DNA from: DRQF01 sp964559135
GTDB lineage: Bacteria > Planctomycetota > GCA-002687715 > DRQF01
Assembly: GCA_964559135.1 (NCBI GenBank)
Contig: CAZLGG010000020.1
Location: 1-47,455, forward strand
DNA length: 47,455 nt
Direction of reading: 5' to 3'
Shown here: positions 9,300 through 17,836 of the stretch, in pieces
Numbering within the stretch: the stretch's first letter is position 1
Layout: each line of letters opens with the position of its first letter
Made by a program: the position numbers and the translations under genes
Notes under the pieces: generated by a model
Databases searched by the model: none
What the model was told of the DNA's origin: nothing
What the model saw: the letters and a program-made list of their open reading frames with translations, nothing else

Positions 9300-10856
9300 T
9301 CAGCGCCTCAGCACCTTACGGAACCGCGCCTTGTCCTCGGCATCCAAAACGCCCGTGATGGACAAGAGGACCAGATAGAAGACGCCGAGAACGGAGAACC
9401 CGCCCACGGTGATCAACTTCGAGAGCACCCCTGTTCCGCCGATCGAGGCGAGGATTCCCGATGTACCCCAGAGCGTCGCCCGGGCCAACAGGGCGTGGGC
9501 AAGACCTCCGACCACCAGCCCCGACGCGAAGATCCGCGCCATCTTCGAGAGCTGCAATCCCTGCCCGAAGTCACTGAGCATGAGGACATGTCCTGCGACG
9601 AGGCCCAGAAACATGGCGAGAGCGGTGGCGGCGGCGACACCCACCTGTCCGTAATCCTTCACGAAGAACCATGCCAGAAGGATCTCGAGGACGAGGACGG
9701 AGCCCACGAGACCGAGGCTCTTGGCCGGTTTTCCCGCCGCGGTGAAGATGGAACAGATGATGAAGAGGATGGAGTAGAAAAGATAACCCGAGCAGAGGAA
9801 CCGCAGAGGAGCCGCGGCCGTCGCGTATTCCTGACGATAGAGGATCGTCAAAGTCCTCTCCGGGCACGCCACGAACAGACACACGATCGCCATGGCGATC
9901 ATGGACGCATAGCGGGTCGTCTGCCGAATGTAGAGTCGGATGCGGTCGTGATCCCTTCCCGCGTGAGCCGAGACGAGGGGAAAGAGCACCAACGTGATCG
10001 CGAAGACCATCTGATAGGGAATGGTCGAGAACTGCTGAGCCGCGGTGTACTCGCCTGCCGCGACATCGACCCCAGGCGTGCCTTTCAGGGCCAACTTGAG
10101 CACCTGGAGGTCGCCCCGCGTCACCGCCGTGGCGACTCCGGTGAAGGCCATCGTGAAGGTCTGGAAGGCGAAAAGAGTCTTCACGCGGGTCTCGCCGGGC
10201 CCCTTGGCCGGTCCGGCCATGTATCGCCCCAGAAGAAGGACGCACAACGCCGCCGCCGCGAAGCCCGCGAACGCTCCTCCCACGCCCCCCAGGGACTCCT
10301 TGAGCAGGTAGGCGCCTCCGAGGACGCCGGCGACCTTCAGAGTCGAATAGGAGAAATCCACGAGAGCCTGTTTCTTGAACAGGCTGCTGCCGTTCAGATA
10401 GCCCAGGTAGATCGAGTAGAAGGCATAGAAGAGGAGGATGAAAGCCGCGCAGCGGATGGGGGTGGTCAGAGCGGGATCACCGTAGATGTTGCCGGCAACC
10501 CAAGGCGCCGTAAGGAACATGATCGCGAACAGGCCGCCACCCAGCATGGCCTGGAGCCGGTAGGCGGCGCGGCGAACACCGTCGCCCTTTGACGGGTCTC
10601 GACCGACGAATCGGGAGACCGCCTGGGTCGTGCCTTGTACGACCAGCGCGTTGATGATGGCGCTCAGTCCATTCACGACGCCGTACTTGCCGTAGAGGCT
10701 CTTGCCGGCCTCCCCCTCACCCAGGAGTCGCGGCAAACCGAAAACGATGACGTAACCGCTCACCATGAACCAGAGCTTCGTCATGGTCAGGTAGAGCGCA
10801 CCTCGGCCGACCTGACGGGTCTCGTCGTGATCTTCCTTGTCCTGCACTTCAGTCAT
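9300..10856 (-). CDS. polysaccharide flippase (Wzx/MOP superfamily)
   Basis: The 518-aa protein has about 12-14 predicted membrane helices and a short charged cytoplasmic N terminus (MTEVQDKEDHDETRQVGRGA). The first helices, 'LTMTKLWFMVSGYVIVFGLP' and 'GVVNGLSAIINALVVQGTTQ', match the Wzx/RfbX pattern, and the second half resembles the Polysacc_synt_C region. It would move a lipid-linked oligosaccharide across the inner membrane. Neighbours on the same strand are kinase, GT2, GT4 and sulfatase-like genes with 1-base spacing or overlaps downstream, so one transcript is likely. MurJ is a relative, but the clustering with glycosyltransferases favours a surface glycan flippase. Confidence 0.87.
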   Translation of the reverse strand: MTEVQDKEDHDETRQVGRGALYLTMTKLWFMVSGYVIVFGLPRLLGEGEAGKSLYGKYGVVNGLSAIINALVVQGTTQAVSRFVGRDPSKGDGVRRAAYRLQAMLGGGLFAIMFLTAPWVAGNIYGDPALTTPIRCAAFILLFYAFYSIYLGYLNGSSLFKKQALVDFSYSTLKVAGVLGGAYLLKESLGGVGGAFAGFAAAALCVLLLGRYMAGPAKGPGETRVKTLFAFQTFTMAFTGVATAVTRGDLQVLKLALKGTPGVDVAAGEYTAAQQFSTIPYQMVFAITLVLFPLVSAHAGRDHDRIRLYIRQTTRYASMIAMAIVCLFVACPERTLTILYRQEYATAAAPLRFLCSGYLFYSILFIICSIFTAAGKPAKSLGLVGSVLVLEILLAWFFVKDYGQVGVAAATALAMFLGLVAGHVLMLSDFGQGLQLSKMARIFASGLVVGGLAHALLARATLWGTSGILASIGGTGVLSKLITVGGFSVLGVFYLVLLSITGVLDAEDKARFRKVLRR

Positions 10857-10952
10857 GAGGAGGTCATCCGTTGGTTCAGCATTCCGGCGTCGGGAGCGTA
10901 TCCAAGGGCGGCGACGAACCCCACAAGGCGCGAGCGATTTCGAGGCCGGCCG

Positions 10953-12413
10953 TCACTCGCTCAGAGCCCCGCCGATCGGAACACGGCCTCCCAGAAGCTG
11001 CCTGCGCTCCAAAACGACGCGATCCAGCAGCATCGCACGACGACGCGCCCCCACGCCTCTATCGGCCAGTTCGCGATCCAGCCCCGACACCATTTCGTGC
11101 GCTCCGCCCGGTCGTTCCTCCGGCAGCGCCAGCCGGAAGCGCTTCGTCGGCGTCACGTGAATACAACCGGAATCCTCGACTCGAAACCAAGAGAGGATCG
11201 GCTCCTCGGGCAGCACGCCCATGAAGGCGAGAGCCGCGATGGCTTCGGTCAGTCCCTCGACGAATTCGTGGGAGGGATCGCCGCACGACATCGCATCTGC
11301 GAGGGGCCGGCCCGGCGCGGCGCCGACGAGGAGCCACGCGGGACCGTCGTCGTCCCGGTCGAGATATCGGGCCATGAGGTCGGGCAAGGGGACCCAGCCG
11401 GCGAGGACATAATGGACGTGGAAGAGAAGGCGAATTCTCGACGTCCGCCCTCGGTGCAGAACAGTGCCGTTCGCCTCCGCATGGGGGGCCCCATCGGTCC
11501 GATCGGGTTGGTCGAGGTCGATTCCCATGCTCTTCAGGGAAGAGCGCATCCGAGGATCGTAGGCCAAGCGGCCCTGCGCGTCGAAAGCCTTCAGCCGGAA
11601 GGGCGGGATGGGACGGGTGAGAAGATGGCGACGGTATTTCCGCTTCCGAAAAAACGCCCAGACGCGTTCGTCCAGCCGCCGGAACCGTTTCAGCACGGCG
11701 GCTCGGTCCTCGTCGGGATGGAGACGAACGAGAAAGCGCAGGCGCTCGGCGAGGGAGACGCGATGCCGCGGCGCCTCCGCCGCAAGCCGCGCGAGGACGG
11801 CCTCCCGCGCACGGTCGTCGTCGCCCGCAAACGACATGCGGCAAAGGTCGATCAACGTCACTTCGGGCTTGGGGCTTTGCGGATCCAAGAACAGATGCTT
11901 CGGGACGAAGTCCTCGAACACCCATCCCGCCTCCGCGAGCCTCTCGTGAACTGCGATGATGGCGTCCGAGATGGCCTGGCGTTGCGACCGAGAGGGACGA
12001 AAACCCTCTTCCCAAAGGTCCGCCAAGCTCCGACCCTCCGCCGCGGACGTGAGCAGAAAGGAACGGCCATGCCGATTCTCACCCCATGCGAGAAGGCTCG
12101 GCGTCTTCACGCCCGTCTCGTCGACGCGCTCCATGTTGACGACTTCTTCGCGGGCGAGGGAGGAACGTCTGCGCATCCGCGGCAGCCAGTGTCGCGACGG
12201 CTTGTCGTAGACCTTGAGATACAAAGTGCGTCCGTCCCGGCCCTCACACCGGCGAACGCAGCCGTGCTTGCCGGCGCTCGTGACGACGCCACGGCGAAAC
12301 GCCATGACGGCGTCCACGGAGTCGAGCTCCATCGCGTCCATCCATGCGAGGCCCTCCTCGGTGGCGAAGATTCGTTCCCCGGAGCGTTCCCTGACGAGCC
12401 TCGAGTCCTGCAT
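10953..12413 (-). CDS. WaaP/InaA-like kinase with a second, degenerate kinase-like half
   Basis: The predicted protein has 486 aa, from ATG 12413 (no strong ribosome-binding site). Residues about 40-230 look like a lipopolysaccharide-kinase fold: 'AGKHGCVRRCEGRDGRTLYL' followed by KVYDK (ATP-lysine region), 'HERLAEAGWVFEDFVPKHLF' (catalytic loop with Asp, and His in place of Asn) and 'VTLIDLCRM' (metal-binding Asp). Residues about 290-450 repeat the layout ('WLLVGAAPGRPLADAM', 'FVEGLTEAIAALAFMGVLPE') but lack the HxD-type loop, so this half is probably a pseudokinase. It would act on envelope glycolipid or a Ser/Thr target. It heads the glycan operon and is divergent from a second WaaP-like kinase at 12525. 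The first-half call is fairly sure; the second-half call is inference. Confidence 0.68.
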   Translation of the reverse strand: MQDSRLVRERSGERIFATEEGLAWMDAMELDSVDAVMAFRRGVVTSAGKHGCVRRCEGRDGRTLYLKVYDKPSRHWLPRMRRRSSLAREEVVNMERVDETGVKTPSLLAWGENRHGRSFLLTSAAEGRSLADLWEEGFRPSRSQRQAISDAIIAVHERLAEAGWVFEDFVPKHLFLDPQSPKPEVTLIDLCRMSFAGDDDRAREAVLARLAAEAPRHRVSLAERLRFLVRLHPDEDRAAVLKRFRRLDERVWAFFRKRKYRRHLLTRPIPPFRLKAFDAQGRLAYDPRMRSSLKSMGIDLDQPDRTDGAPHAEANGTVLHRGRTSRIRLLFHVHYVLAGWVPLPDLMARYLDRDDDGPAWLLVGAAPGRPLADAMSCGDPSHEFVEGLTEAIAALAFMGVLPEEPILSWFRVEDSGCIHVTPTKRFRLALPEERPGGAHEMVSGLDRELADRGVGARRRAMLLDRVVLERRQLLGGRVPIGGALSE

Positions 12414-12524
12414 TCGTGACGCTAACCCAAACGGCGAACCGGCTTCAACGCACGAGGATCGCCGCCACGCCGTGGTCGCTCCGGTGGCTCGGAAGGCTCC
12501 GGGAGGGTAGGATGCCGGCGACTC

Positions 12525-13625
12525 ATGACGACTGCAGCGCCACTCGACCAACCCTACCTGGATGCCCTCACGCGATGCGTCGTGGCCCTCCACGAGCGGG
12601 GGGATTTCATCCACGATCCTTCCCCCTCCGTGGTCGCCGTCGATGACGAAGGGAGTCCGTTCGTCCCCGCAGCGGAACTCGAGAAGAGATCCCAATCCCA
12701 GGTGCCGCGATTGGCGGTGGGCCAGCTCTGGTCCTTGGTCCACGGGCTCTCTCCTCGACGCCTCCTTCGCCTCGGCGAAGCCTACTGCCGTCTCAGAGGC
12801 ACGGAGATCGACCTGGAGGAGGCCTTGGTCGAACACGCGGCCGTCGAACGGGAGCGTTGCTTCCACTCGAATCGTGACTTCAAGACGATGCAGTTGGGCG
12901 ACCTCACATGGCACGTTCGCCGCGAGCTGCTCAAGGACGCCCATCTTCCCATCCTCGAAGCCCCGAACGCCTACCTCGAGGATGAAGAGGGACTCCTGAA
13001 GAGCGGCCGCGGTACGACACTCGCGCTGACTCCGGGTGGATCGGTCTTGAAACGATTCAATCTCAAAAAGAAGCGCAACATCCTCAAGCATCGATTCGCC
13101 GCGACGCGGGCACGCAGCGCCTTCCAGAAAGCCTATGCCCTGGAGATCATGGGCATCCGCACCCCCCGCGCCGTCGCCTTCGCCGACCGAAGCACTCTGG
13201 GCCTCATTCATTCGTCCTACCTCCTCGTCGAGGAGGTGCCCGAGGTCATGGAGGGCGGTGAAGCCCTCCGACGGTGGAATGGAAGCGACGCGGCCCACCG
13301 ACGAAGAGCCCTCAGCGGAGCGGGAGCCCTCATCGGCCGTCTCCACGGCGCGGGCTTCGCCAACCGCGATTTGAAATCTTCCAACCTCCTGGCGACGACG
13401 GAGGGCGAGATCTGGCTCATCGACTTGGACGGCGTCGAGCACGTGAAGCGCATCAACGAGGAGGTGCGCATCAAGAACCTTCGCCGGATGGTCAGGGATC
13501 TGCCCGTCTACGGCGAGCTCACTGTCAGGGATCGTCTCCGATTCCTCCGCTCGTACACGCGCGCGGCCCGAACAGGGTCCGCGAAGGAGATCTTCCGAAA
13601 ACTCGCCGTCGAGCCCCTGCCGTGA
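12525..13625 (+). CDS. lipopolysaccharide kinase (Kdo/WaaP family)
   Basis: The 366-aa protein has about 165 residues of helical N-terminal region, then a kinase core. The core contains 'GGSVLKRFNLKKKRNILKHR' (phosphate-binding and ATP lysine), 'SSYLLVEEVPEV' (hinge), 'LHGAGFANRDLKSSNLL' (HxxGFxxxDLxxxN catalytic loop, all key residues present) and 'IWLIDLDGVEH' (metal-binding Asp). This matches the Kdo/WaaP family that phosphorylates lipid A-core sugars, though protein substrates are possible. The ATG at 12525 is used; a GGGAGGG lies about 17 bases upstream. Its stop overlaps the GTG of the nucleotidyltransferase gene (GTGA), so the two are co-translated. The divergent 111-bp spacer to the other kinase probably holds both promoters. 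Confidence 0.85.
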   Translation: MTTAAPLDQPYLDALTRCVVALHERGDFIHDPSPSVVAVDDEGSPFVPAAELEKRSQSQVPRLAVGQLWSLVHGLSPRRLLRLGEAYCRLRGTEIDLEEALVEHAAVERERCFHSNRDFKTMQLGDLTWHVRRELLKDAHLPILEAPNAYLEDEEGLLKSGRGTTLALTPGGSVLKRFNLKKKRNILKHRFAATRARSAFQKAYALEIMGIRTPRAVAFADRSTLGLIHSSYLLVEEVPEVMEGGEALRRWNGSDAAHRRRALSGAGALIGRLHGAGFANRDLKSSNLLATTEGEIWLIDLDGVEHVKRINEEVRIKNLRRMVRDLPVYGELTVRDRLRFLRSYTRAARTGSAKEIFRKLAVEPLP

Positions 13626-14212
13626 CGTCTGTGGCGAGAATCATCCTTGCCGCCGGTGAGGGGCGGCGCATGGGGGGCGCCGTGAAGGCGCTTTTGGACA
13701 TTCGCGGAAAAAGCGCGCTCCAACGCATCGCCGGGCTGTCCATCGGGAACGGCCCGACCTGGGTCGTGACGGGCTTTGCTGCCAATCTCGTTCGACGCGA
13801 GGCGGAGGCGTTGGGTGTCCAGACCGTCCACAACGCCGATTGGCGCAATGGTCAACTTTCATCCGTGCAGTGCGGATTGCGGGCTCTCGACGCCACGACG
13901 GAAGCGGTCCTCGTCCATCCCGTCGACTTGCCCCTCGTGAGACAGGCCGACGTCGATCGTCTCCTGGAGGCCTGGCGTGAAACCGGCGAGCCTCGCCCAG
14001 CCGTGGCGGTCGTCAGTCACGAACGGCGGAGAGGTCACCCCCTTCTCCTCCACCGACGCCTCTTCGACGACATCCTCGCCCTGGGCTTGGACGCATCGCT
14101 TCGCGACGTCGTGAGGGCCCAGGGTGACGCCATTCTCCACGTGCCGGTGGAGAATCCCGGCGTTCTCCGCGACCTCGATCGCCCCGCGGATTGGCGAGCC
14201 ACGAGGCGTTAG
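13622..14212 (+). CDS. MobA/MocA-like nucleotidyltransferase
   Basis: The 196-aa protein starts at GTG 13622 inside the stop of the kinase gene. It opens with 'RIILAAGEGRRMGGAVKALL', the pyrophosphorylase signature (LAAGxGxRMGxxK). 'HPVDLPLV' is the substrate/metal loop and 'GHPLLLHRRLF' the later conserved block. These are the marks of the MobA-like NTP transferase family (PF12804), which includes molybdenum-cofactor cytidylyl- and guanylyltransferases and sugar nucleotidyltransferases. A molybdate transporter is encoded 23 kb away, but coupling to a WaaP-like kinase suggests that a sugar-phosphate activation role is equally possible. It ends by overlapping the convergent queG stop (TTAG). 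Confidence 0.82.
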   Translation: MTSVARIILAAGEGRRMGGAVKALLDIRGKSALQRIAGLSIGNGPTWVVTGFAANLVRREAEALGVQTVHNADWRNGQLSSVQCGLRALDATTEAVLVHPVDLPLVRQADVDRLLEAWRETGEPRPAVAVVSHERRRGHPLLLHRRLFDDILALGLDASLRDVVRAQGDAILHVPVENPGVLRDLDRPADWRATRR

Positions 14213-15240
14213 ACCCTCGATCGCAGCCGGTCCAAGGCCCAGTCGATGTGTTCCTGAACGAGAGGCGATTCGAGGGGACGTCGAGCTTCGAGCACAGGAA
14301 TCGCTTCGGCATCCGAGGAGTTCCCGAGCGCCACGGCGACGTTGCGCTTGAAGCCTTCGAATTTGACGCGCTTGACCGCCGATTTTCGGAAAGTCCGACG
14401 CCACCCCTCGATGTCCATGACCATCCAATCGACGAGGGTGCGCTCGCGCAGTCCCGGTCGACGACGGAACTCCTCGAGGGGTTCGAGGTCGGCCAGCCGA
14501 TTCCATGGGCAAACCTCTTGACAATCATCGCATCCGAAAATGCGGTTTCCGATGGCCGCACGAAACTCCTCGGGGATGGGGCCGCGATTCTCGATGGTCA
14601 GATAGGAGATGCAACGGCGACTGTCGACCACGTAGGGAGCCACGATCGCCTGGGTCGGACAGACATCAATGCACCGCACGCAAATCCCGCAGCGGTTCTT
14701 CGCGGTCGTGGACGGGGGGACTCGGCGATTGAGAAGGATCTCGCCGAGGAGGAACCAACTCCCCTCGCCCTGCCGTATCAGATTACTGTGCTTGCCCTGC
14801 CATCCCAGGCCGGCGCGCGCCGCGGCGACTTTCTCGAGGAGCGGTGCCGTGTCCACGAGGGCTCGTCCCTCGAGCCCCGCATCCCGTTCCCGCAGAGAAT
14901 CCAGCACGGCATGCAGCTTCCTCTTGACCACCCCGTGGTAGTCGTCGCCCAAGGCGTAACGAGCGATGTTCCCGATTCTCGGAGAGGGGTCCGGCGGCGC
15001 CGTCTCATGGGGGAGCAGAAACGAGATGATCGAGACGTAGGGAGCATAGGCGTGGGCCGGATCCAGCCGTTGGGGCGCCCCCGTCCTCATGTACGCCATA
15101 TCGGCCTCAAACCCCTGGCTCAGCCATTCGGAAAATCGATCGTCTCCGGCGGCCTCGATGGGTGCGACCCCGCCGAAAACGAGGCCCTGAGCCCGGGCGA
15201 GATCCATCACCAGTTCGAGGAGTTCACGACCTTCGAGCAT
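14209..15240 (-). CDS. queG: epoxyqueuosine reductase QueG
   Basis: The 343-aa enzyme catalyses the last step of queuosine tRNA modification, reducing epoxyqueuosine to queuosine in a cobalamin- and iron-sulfur-dependent reaction. Both clusters are present: 'CGICVRCIDVCPTQAI' and 'CDDCQEVCPWN'. The family motifs 'RYALGDDYHGVVKRKL', 'VDTAPLLEKVAAARAGLGW' (catalytic Asp, cobalamin domain) and 'GKHSNLI' are intact. A short HEAT-like tail follows ('RNVAVALGNSSDAEAIPVLE'). The length is close to that of other QueG proteins. The ATG at 15240 begins a typical N terminus; its ribosome-binding site is weak (GGTGA). No other queuosine genes are in the window. Confidence 0.94.
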   Translation of the reverse strand: MLEGRELLELVMDLARAQGLVFGGVAPIEAAGDDRFSEWLSQGFEADMAYMRTGAPQRLDPAHAYAPYVSIISFLLPHETAPPDPSPRIGNIARYALGDDYHGVVKRKLHAVLDSLRERDAGLEGRALVDTAPLLEKVAAARAGLGWQGKHSNLIRQGEGSWFLLGEILLNRRVPPSTTAKNRCGICVRCIDVCPTQAIVAPYVVDSRRCISYLTIENRGPIPEEFRAAIGNRIFGCDDCQEVCPWNRLADLEPLEEFRRRPGLRERTLVDWMVMDIEGWRRTFRKSAVKRVKFEGFKRNVAVALGNSSDAEAIPVLEARRPLESPLVQEHIDWALDRLRSRV

Positions 15241-15387
15241 GGCCCATTGTCACCACCCCCCCTGCATGATCAACCGGCGGCGCCGCCGACCAACCAAAAT
15301 CTCTGGAAGATTATTCAAGCTTCGGCGGATTCCCGTCGATGAACGAGGTGAGGCCCATCATCGGGCTCGAGTGAGGAGGAGCCTGAG

Positions 15388-17319
15388 ATGAAGAACGTCG
15401 CCAGCCATCCCGTGGAGGTCCGCGGAATCCGGAAACTGGTTCTCCAGGACGCCATGGGCCGACAAGTCAGCCTTTCCTTCTCTTCCGGCGGCCCCCAGGT
15501 CTTCAGCGACAGCGAAGTCTCCGGAGCCGAGGTGAGCGAGCACATCGTACCGGACATACTCTTTGGCCGCGCGCGGGGAAGCGTCTCTCCCTGGAGGACA
15601 GGACGGCTGGTCCTCGACGCCGTACCCACCATCGAGGTCACCCGGGACCTGAGTTCGGGCAAAGCCGCGGTCACGGTCGGCGGAACCTCTCGCGACCTCG
15701 GGAGCAAGGAGCCGGGCCAGTACCTCTTCGGCACGGGACGCTCCGAGTTCGAATCCAGTTGGACACACGACGTCCGCGGCGACCTCATCCCCGGAGGTGC
15801 GAATTCTCTCGCCAAGGCGCTCCGAGGAGACGTCCTTCGGACTCTGCCTCCGTCGAATGCCCGTGTGGACGCCAAAGCCCTCCAGCAACGACGCACCCAG
15901 ATCGAGGCCAGGCTGGACGAACTGGTAGCGGAATCGGAGGAAGCGCCGCCGCCGCCGGTGGACCCTCCCGCGTTGGGCGAGGTGCTGGAAGGTCTCGAGG
16001 AATGTCGAGCGGTCGACATGCGGCTCCTCGATCGCCGCATCGAGCAGGCTCGAGCCATGGACGAATTGAAGGGTCAGAGCACCATCACAGCCATCCCCAC
16101 CTCGCTTCTCACCGAAGCCGACGACCTGGCGAATGAGGTGGAAGAACTCGACCGGGAACTGAAAGCCATTCGCAAGTCGGAGACTCGCCGCAGCAACGAG
16201 ACGTTGAAGGCCATCGTGGTGGTCTTGATCGTCGCCGCCGCCGGCCTGGCCGCCCTCGGACATCAGCTCGGCGAGAGGAACCTTTTGAAGCTGGGACTCG
16301 GACTGGCCGTGGGCACGCTCGGACTCATCGTCGTCGCCTGGCTGTTGCACTTCAAGCGGTTGATGAAAGTCGCCCGGCAGGCACGGTCTCTGCGCACCCG
16401 CCGCAACCGGTTCAAGGAGAAGGCGAGAGACCTGATCCGCCGCCTCGGCGTCACCGTAGATCCGAGGGATACGTCGCCGCAAACCTTGCGGCGGATTGCC
16501 GACAGCCTCCGCGAGCGGAAAAAGAGGCTGGACATCGAAACGGCACTGGCCCCTTTCATCGACACGCCCGGCGAACTGGCCATGGTGCGGAAACTCCGCG
16601 AGGCCCTGGACCAGCCGCTGCGCGTCGTCGCAAGCGGGGACGGCGACGCCCCTGCCGCTCCGCTCGTTCGCACGACGCGAGCCGTCCTCACCTTGGCACG
16701 GGACTGGCAGGCGGCTCTCGATGAGAACGGTCGAAACCTCGAGTCTCACCTCCAGACGAAGATCCGTCGCAACATCGAACTCGACCTTCTGGAGGAGAAC
16801 CTGAAGAAGCTCTTGGAAGCCGAAAAGGAGGCCGCACGGCAGAGCACCGTCGACCCTCGAGCCGACGCGCTGAAGCGCCGCGCCAAGCAACTCAGGCGAA
16901 TCCTTCTCCCCGAGCTGCAGCGCCTGCTTGGGGGCAGGGCGCCCACCCACATCGGCGATGACCTGACGATGGCCTTCGACGGGACCCCGTCCGCATCGAC
17001 GACTTCGTTCGTCCTCACCCTGAGCCGCCTCACAGCACCCGTGACGCCCAAGCAAACCTGCGGGCGCTGGCTGCTGGATCCGGGCCTCGGTCTGGAGCCA
17101 GAGGAATGGACCGCCTTCGCCCAGTGGCTCACCTCGTCCCCCAGGGCTTCGAATCTCACCATCTCGTGGCGCGATGCCCTCCTACGGGAACGGCTTCTCG
17201 ACGCCGATCCCTGGGGATGGATGGCTCTGGAAGCCAAGCCGGGGGATCCACCGACTCCCGCCGAGGGCCCCCGGGCCTCCGCGGCCCATCGCCGCCTTGC
17301 GGATCCCGCCACCGTGTAA
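15388..17319 (+). CDS. coiled-coil double-pass membrane protein of unknown function
   Basis: I do not recognise a family for this 643-aa protein. It begins with a beta-rich region of about 130 residues without a signal peptide. A proline-rich linker ('EEAPPPPVDPPALGE') precedes long charged heptad-like helices, then two adjacent membrane helices at about 270-325 ('AIVVVLIVAAAGLAALGHQL' and 'LGLAVGTLGLIVVAWLLHF'). Further coiled coil follows to about 560 and a small C-terminal domain ends the protein. AGGAGGAG lies a few bases before the ATG. Coding-type codon bias continues past the TAA at 17317 in another frame, so the true C terminus may lie further downstream. A scaffold or membrane-organising role is a guess only. 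Confidence 0.65.
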   Translation: MKNVASHPVEVRGIRKLVLQDAMGRQVSLSFSSGGPQVFSDSEVSGAEVSEHIVPDILFGRARGSVSPWRTGRLVLDAVPTIEVTRDLSSGKAAVTVGGTSRDLGSKEPGQYLFGTGRSEFESSWTHDVRGDLIPGGANSLAKALRGDVLRTLPPSNARVDAKALQQRRTQIEARLDELVAESEEAPPPPVDPPALGEVLEGLEECRAVDMRLLDRRIEQARAMDELKGQSTITAIPTSLLTEADDLANEVEELDRELKAIRKSETRRSNETLKAIVVVLIVAAAGLAALGHQLGERNLLKLGLGLAVGTLGLIVVAWLLHFKRLMKVARQARSLRTRRNRFKEKARDLIRRLGVTVDPRDTSPQTLRRIADSLRERKKRLDIETALAPFIDTPGELAMVRKLREALDQPLRVVASGDGDAPAAPLVRTTRAVLTLARDWQAALDENGRNLESHLQTKIRRNIELDLLEENLKKLLEAEKEAARQSTVDPRADALKRRAKQLRRILLPELQRLLGGRAPTHIGDDLTMAFDGTPSASTTSFVLTLSRLTAPVTPKQTCGRWLLDPGLGLEPEEWTAFAQWLTSSPRASNLTISWRDALLRERLLDADPWGWMALEAKPGDPPTPAEGPRASAAHRRLADPATV

Positions 17320-17753
17320 GGACGGTCGCGTTCCCCGAATCCCTGAATCGCCTCGTCGAGCGCACCCGCGACCTCGACGGACCTGCCAAACTCCTGGATC
17401 GGCTGCCCGAGGCGCCCTTCCCCTGGGGACCCGTGAAAGGACGTCTGATCCCCCGTCCCGCCGTCTTGGTGGATGCCGACCTGCAACGCAGCGAGCCCGA
17501 CTTCATCTTCGAGATCGCTAATACGAAGGAAGAAGAGTCAGAGCCGCCCCGACCCCACCCTCGTCGGGAAGGCACACACGAAACATGGAAAGCTTCCCGC
17601 CATTCCCCGGCGTCCACGTCATCGATCTCACCGCCCTCACCGCCGAGCAGATCCAGGAACGGCTCGGGGAAGGGGCCACAGCCTTGCCGGCGCTGTTACT
17701 GAAGCGCGGCCCGGGCCTTGCCCGAGGATCTGCCGAGCGCCGACGACGCCTGA
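17320..17753 (+). pseudogene. frame-disrupted coding remnant, possibly 3' continuation of the coiled-coil gene
   Basis: No single long frame crosses this stretch, yet coding signal is visible. From about 17322 to 17545 one frame reads 'VAFPESLNRLVERTRDL' and 'RPAVLVDADLQRSEPDFIFE' with strong G/C third positions and no start codon near its beginning. From 17585 another frame reads 'FPPFPGVHVIDLTALTAEQI' up to about 17715. The first frame then gives a plausible tail, 'ALPEDLPSADDA', and a TGA at 17751. This fits a gene broken by two or three small indels, or assembly errors, after the 643-aa gene. I do not recognise the protein. The remainder to 17836 appears to be the leader of the EboE-like gene. 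Confidence 0.4.
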
Positions 17754-17836
17754 CTCTCAGACCTGGGACATGGGGTTTCGGGCGGGCCCTTCGCGGAGTG
17801 TCCGGCAACACCGCGGAGAGGCTATAGTGGCCCATC

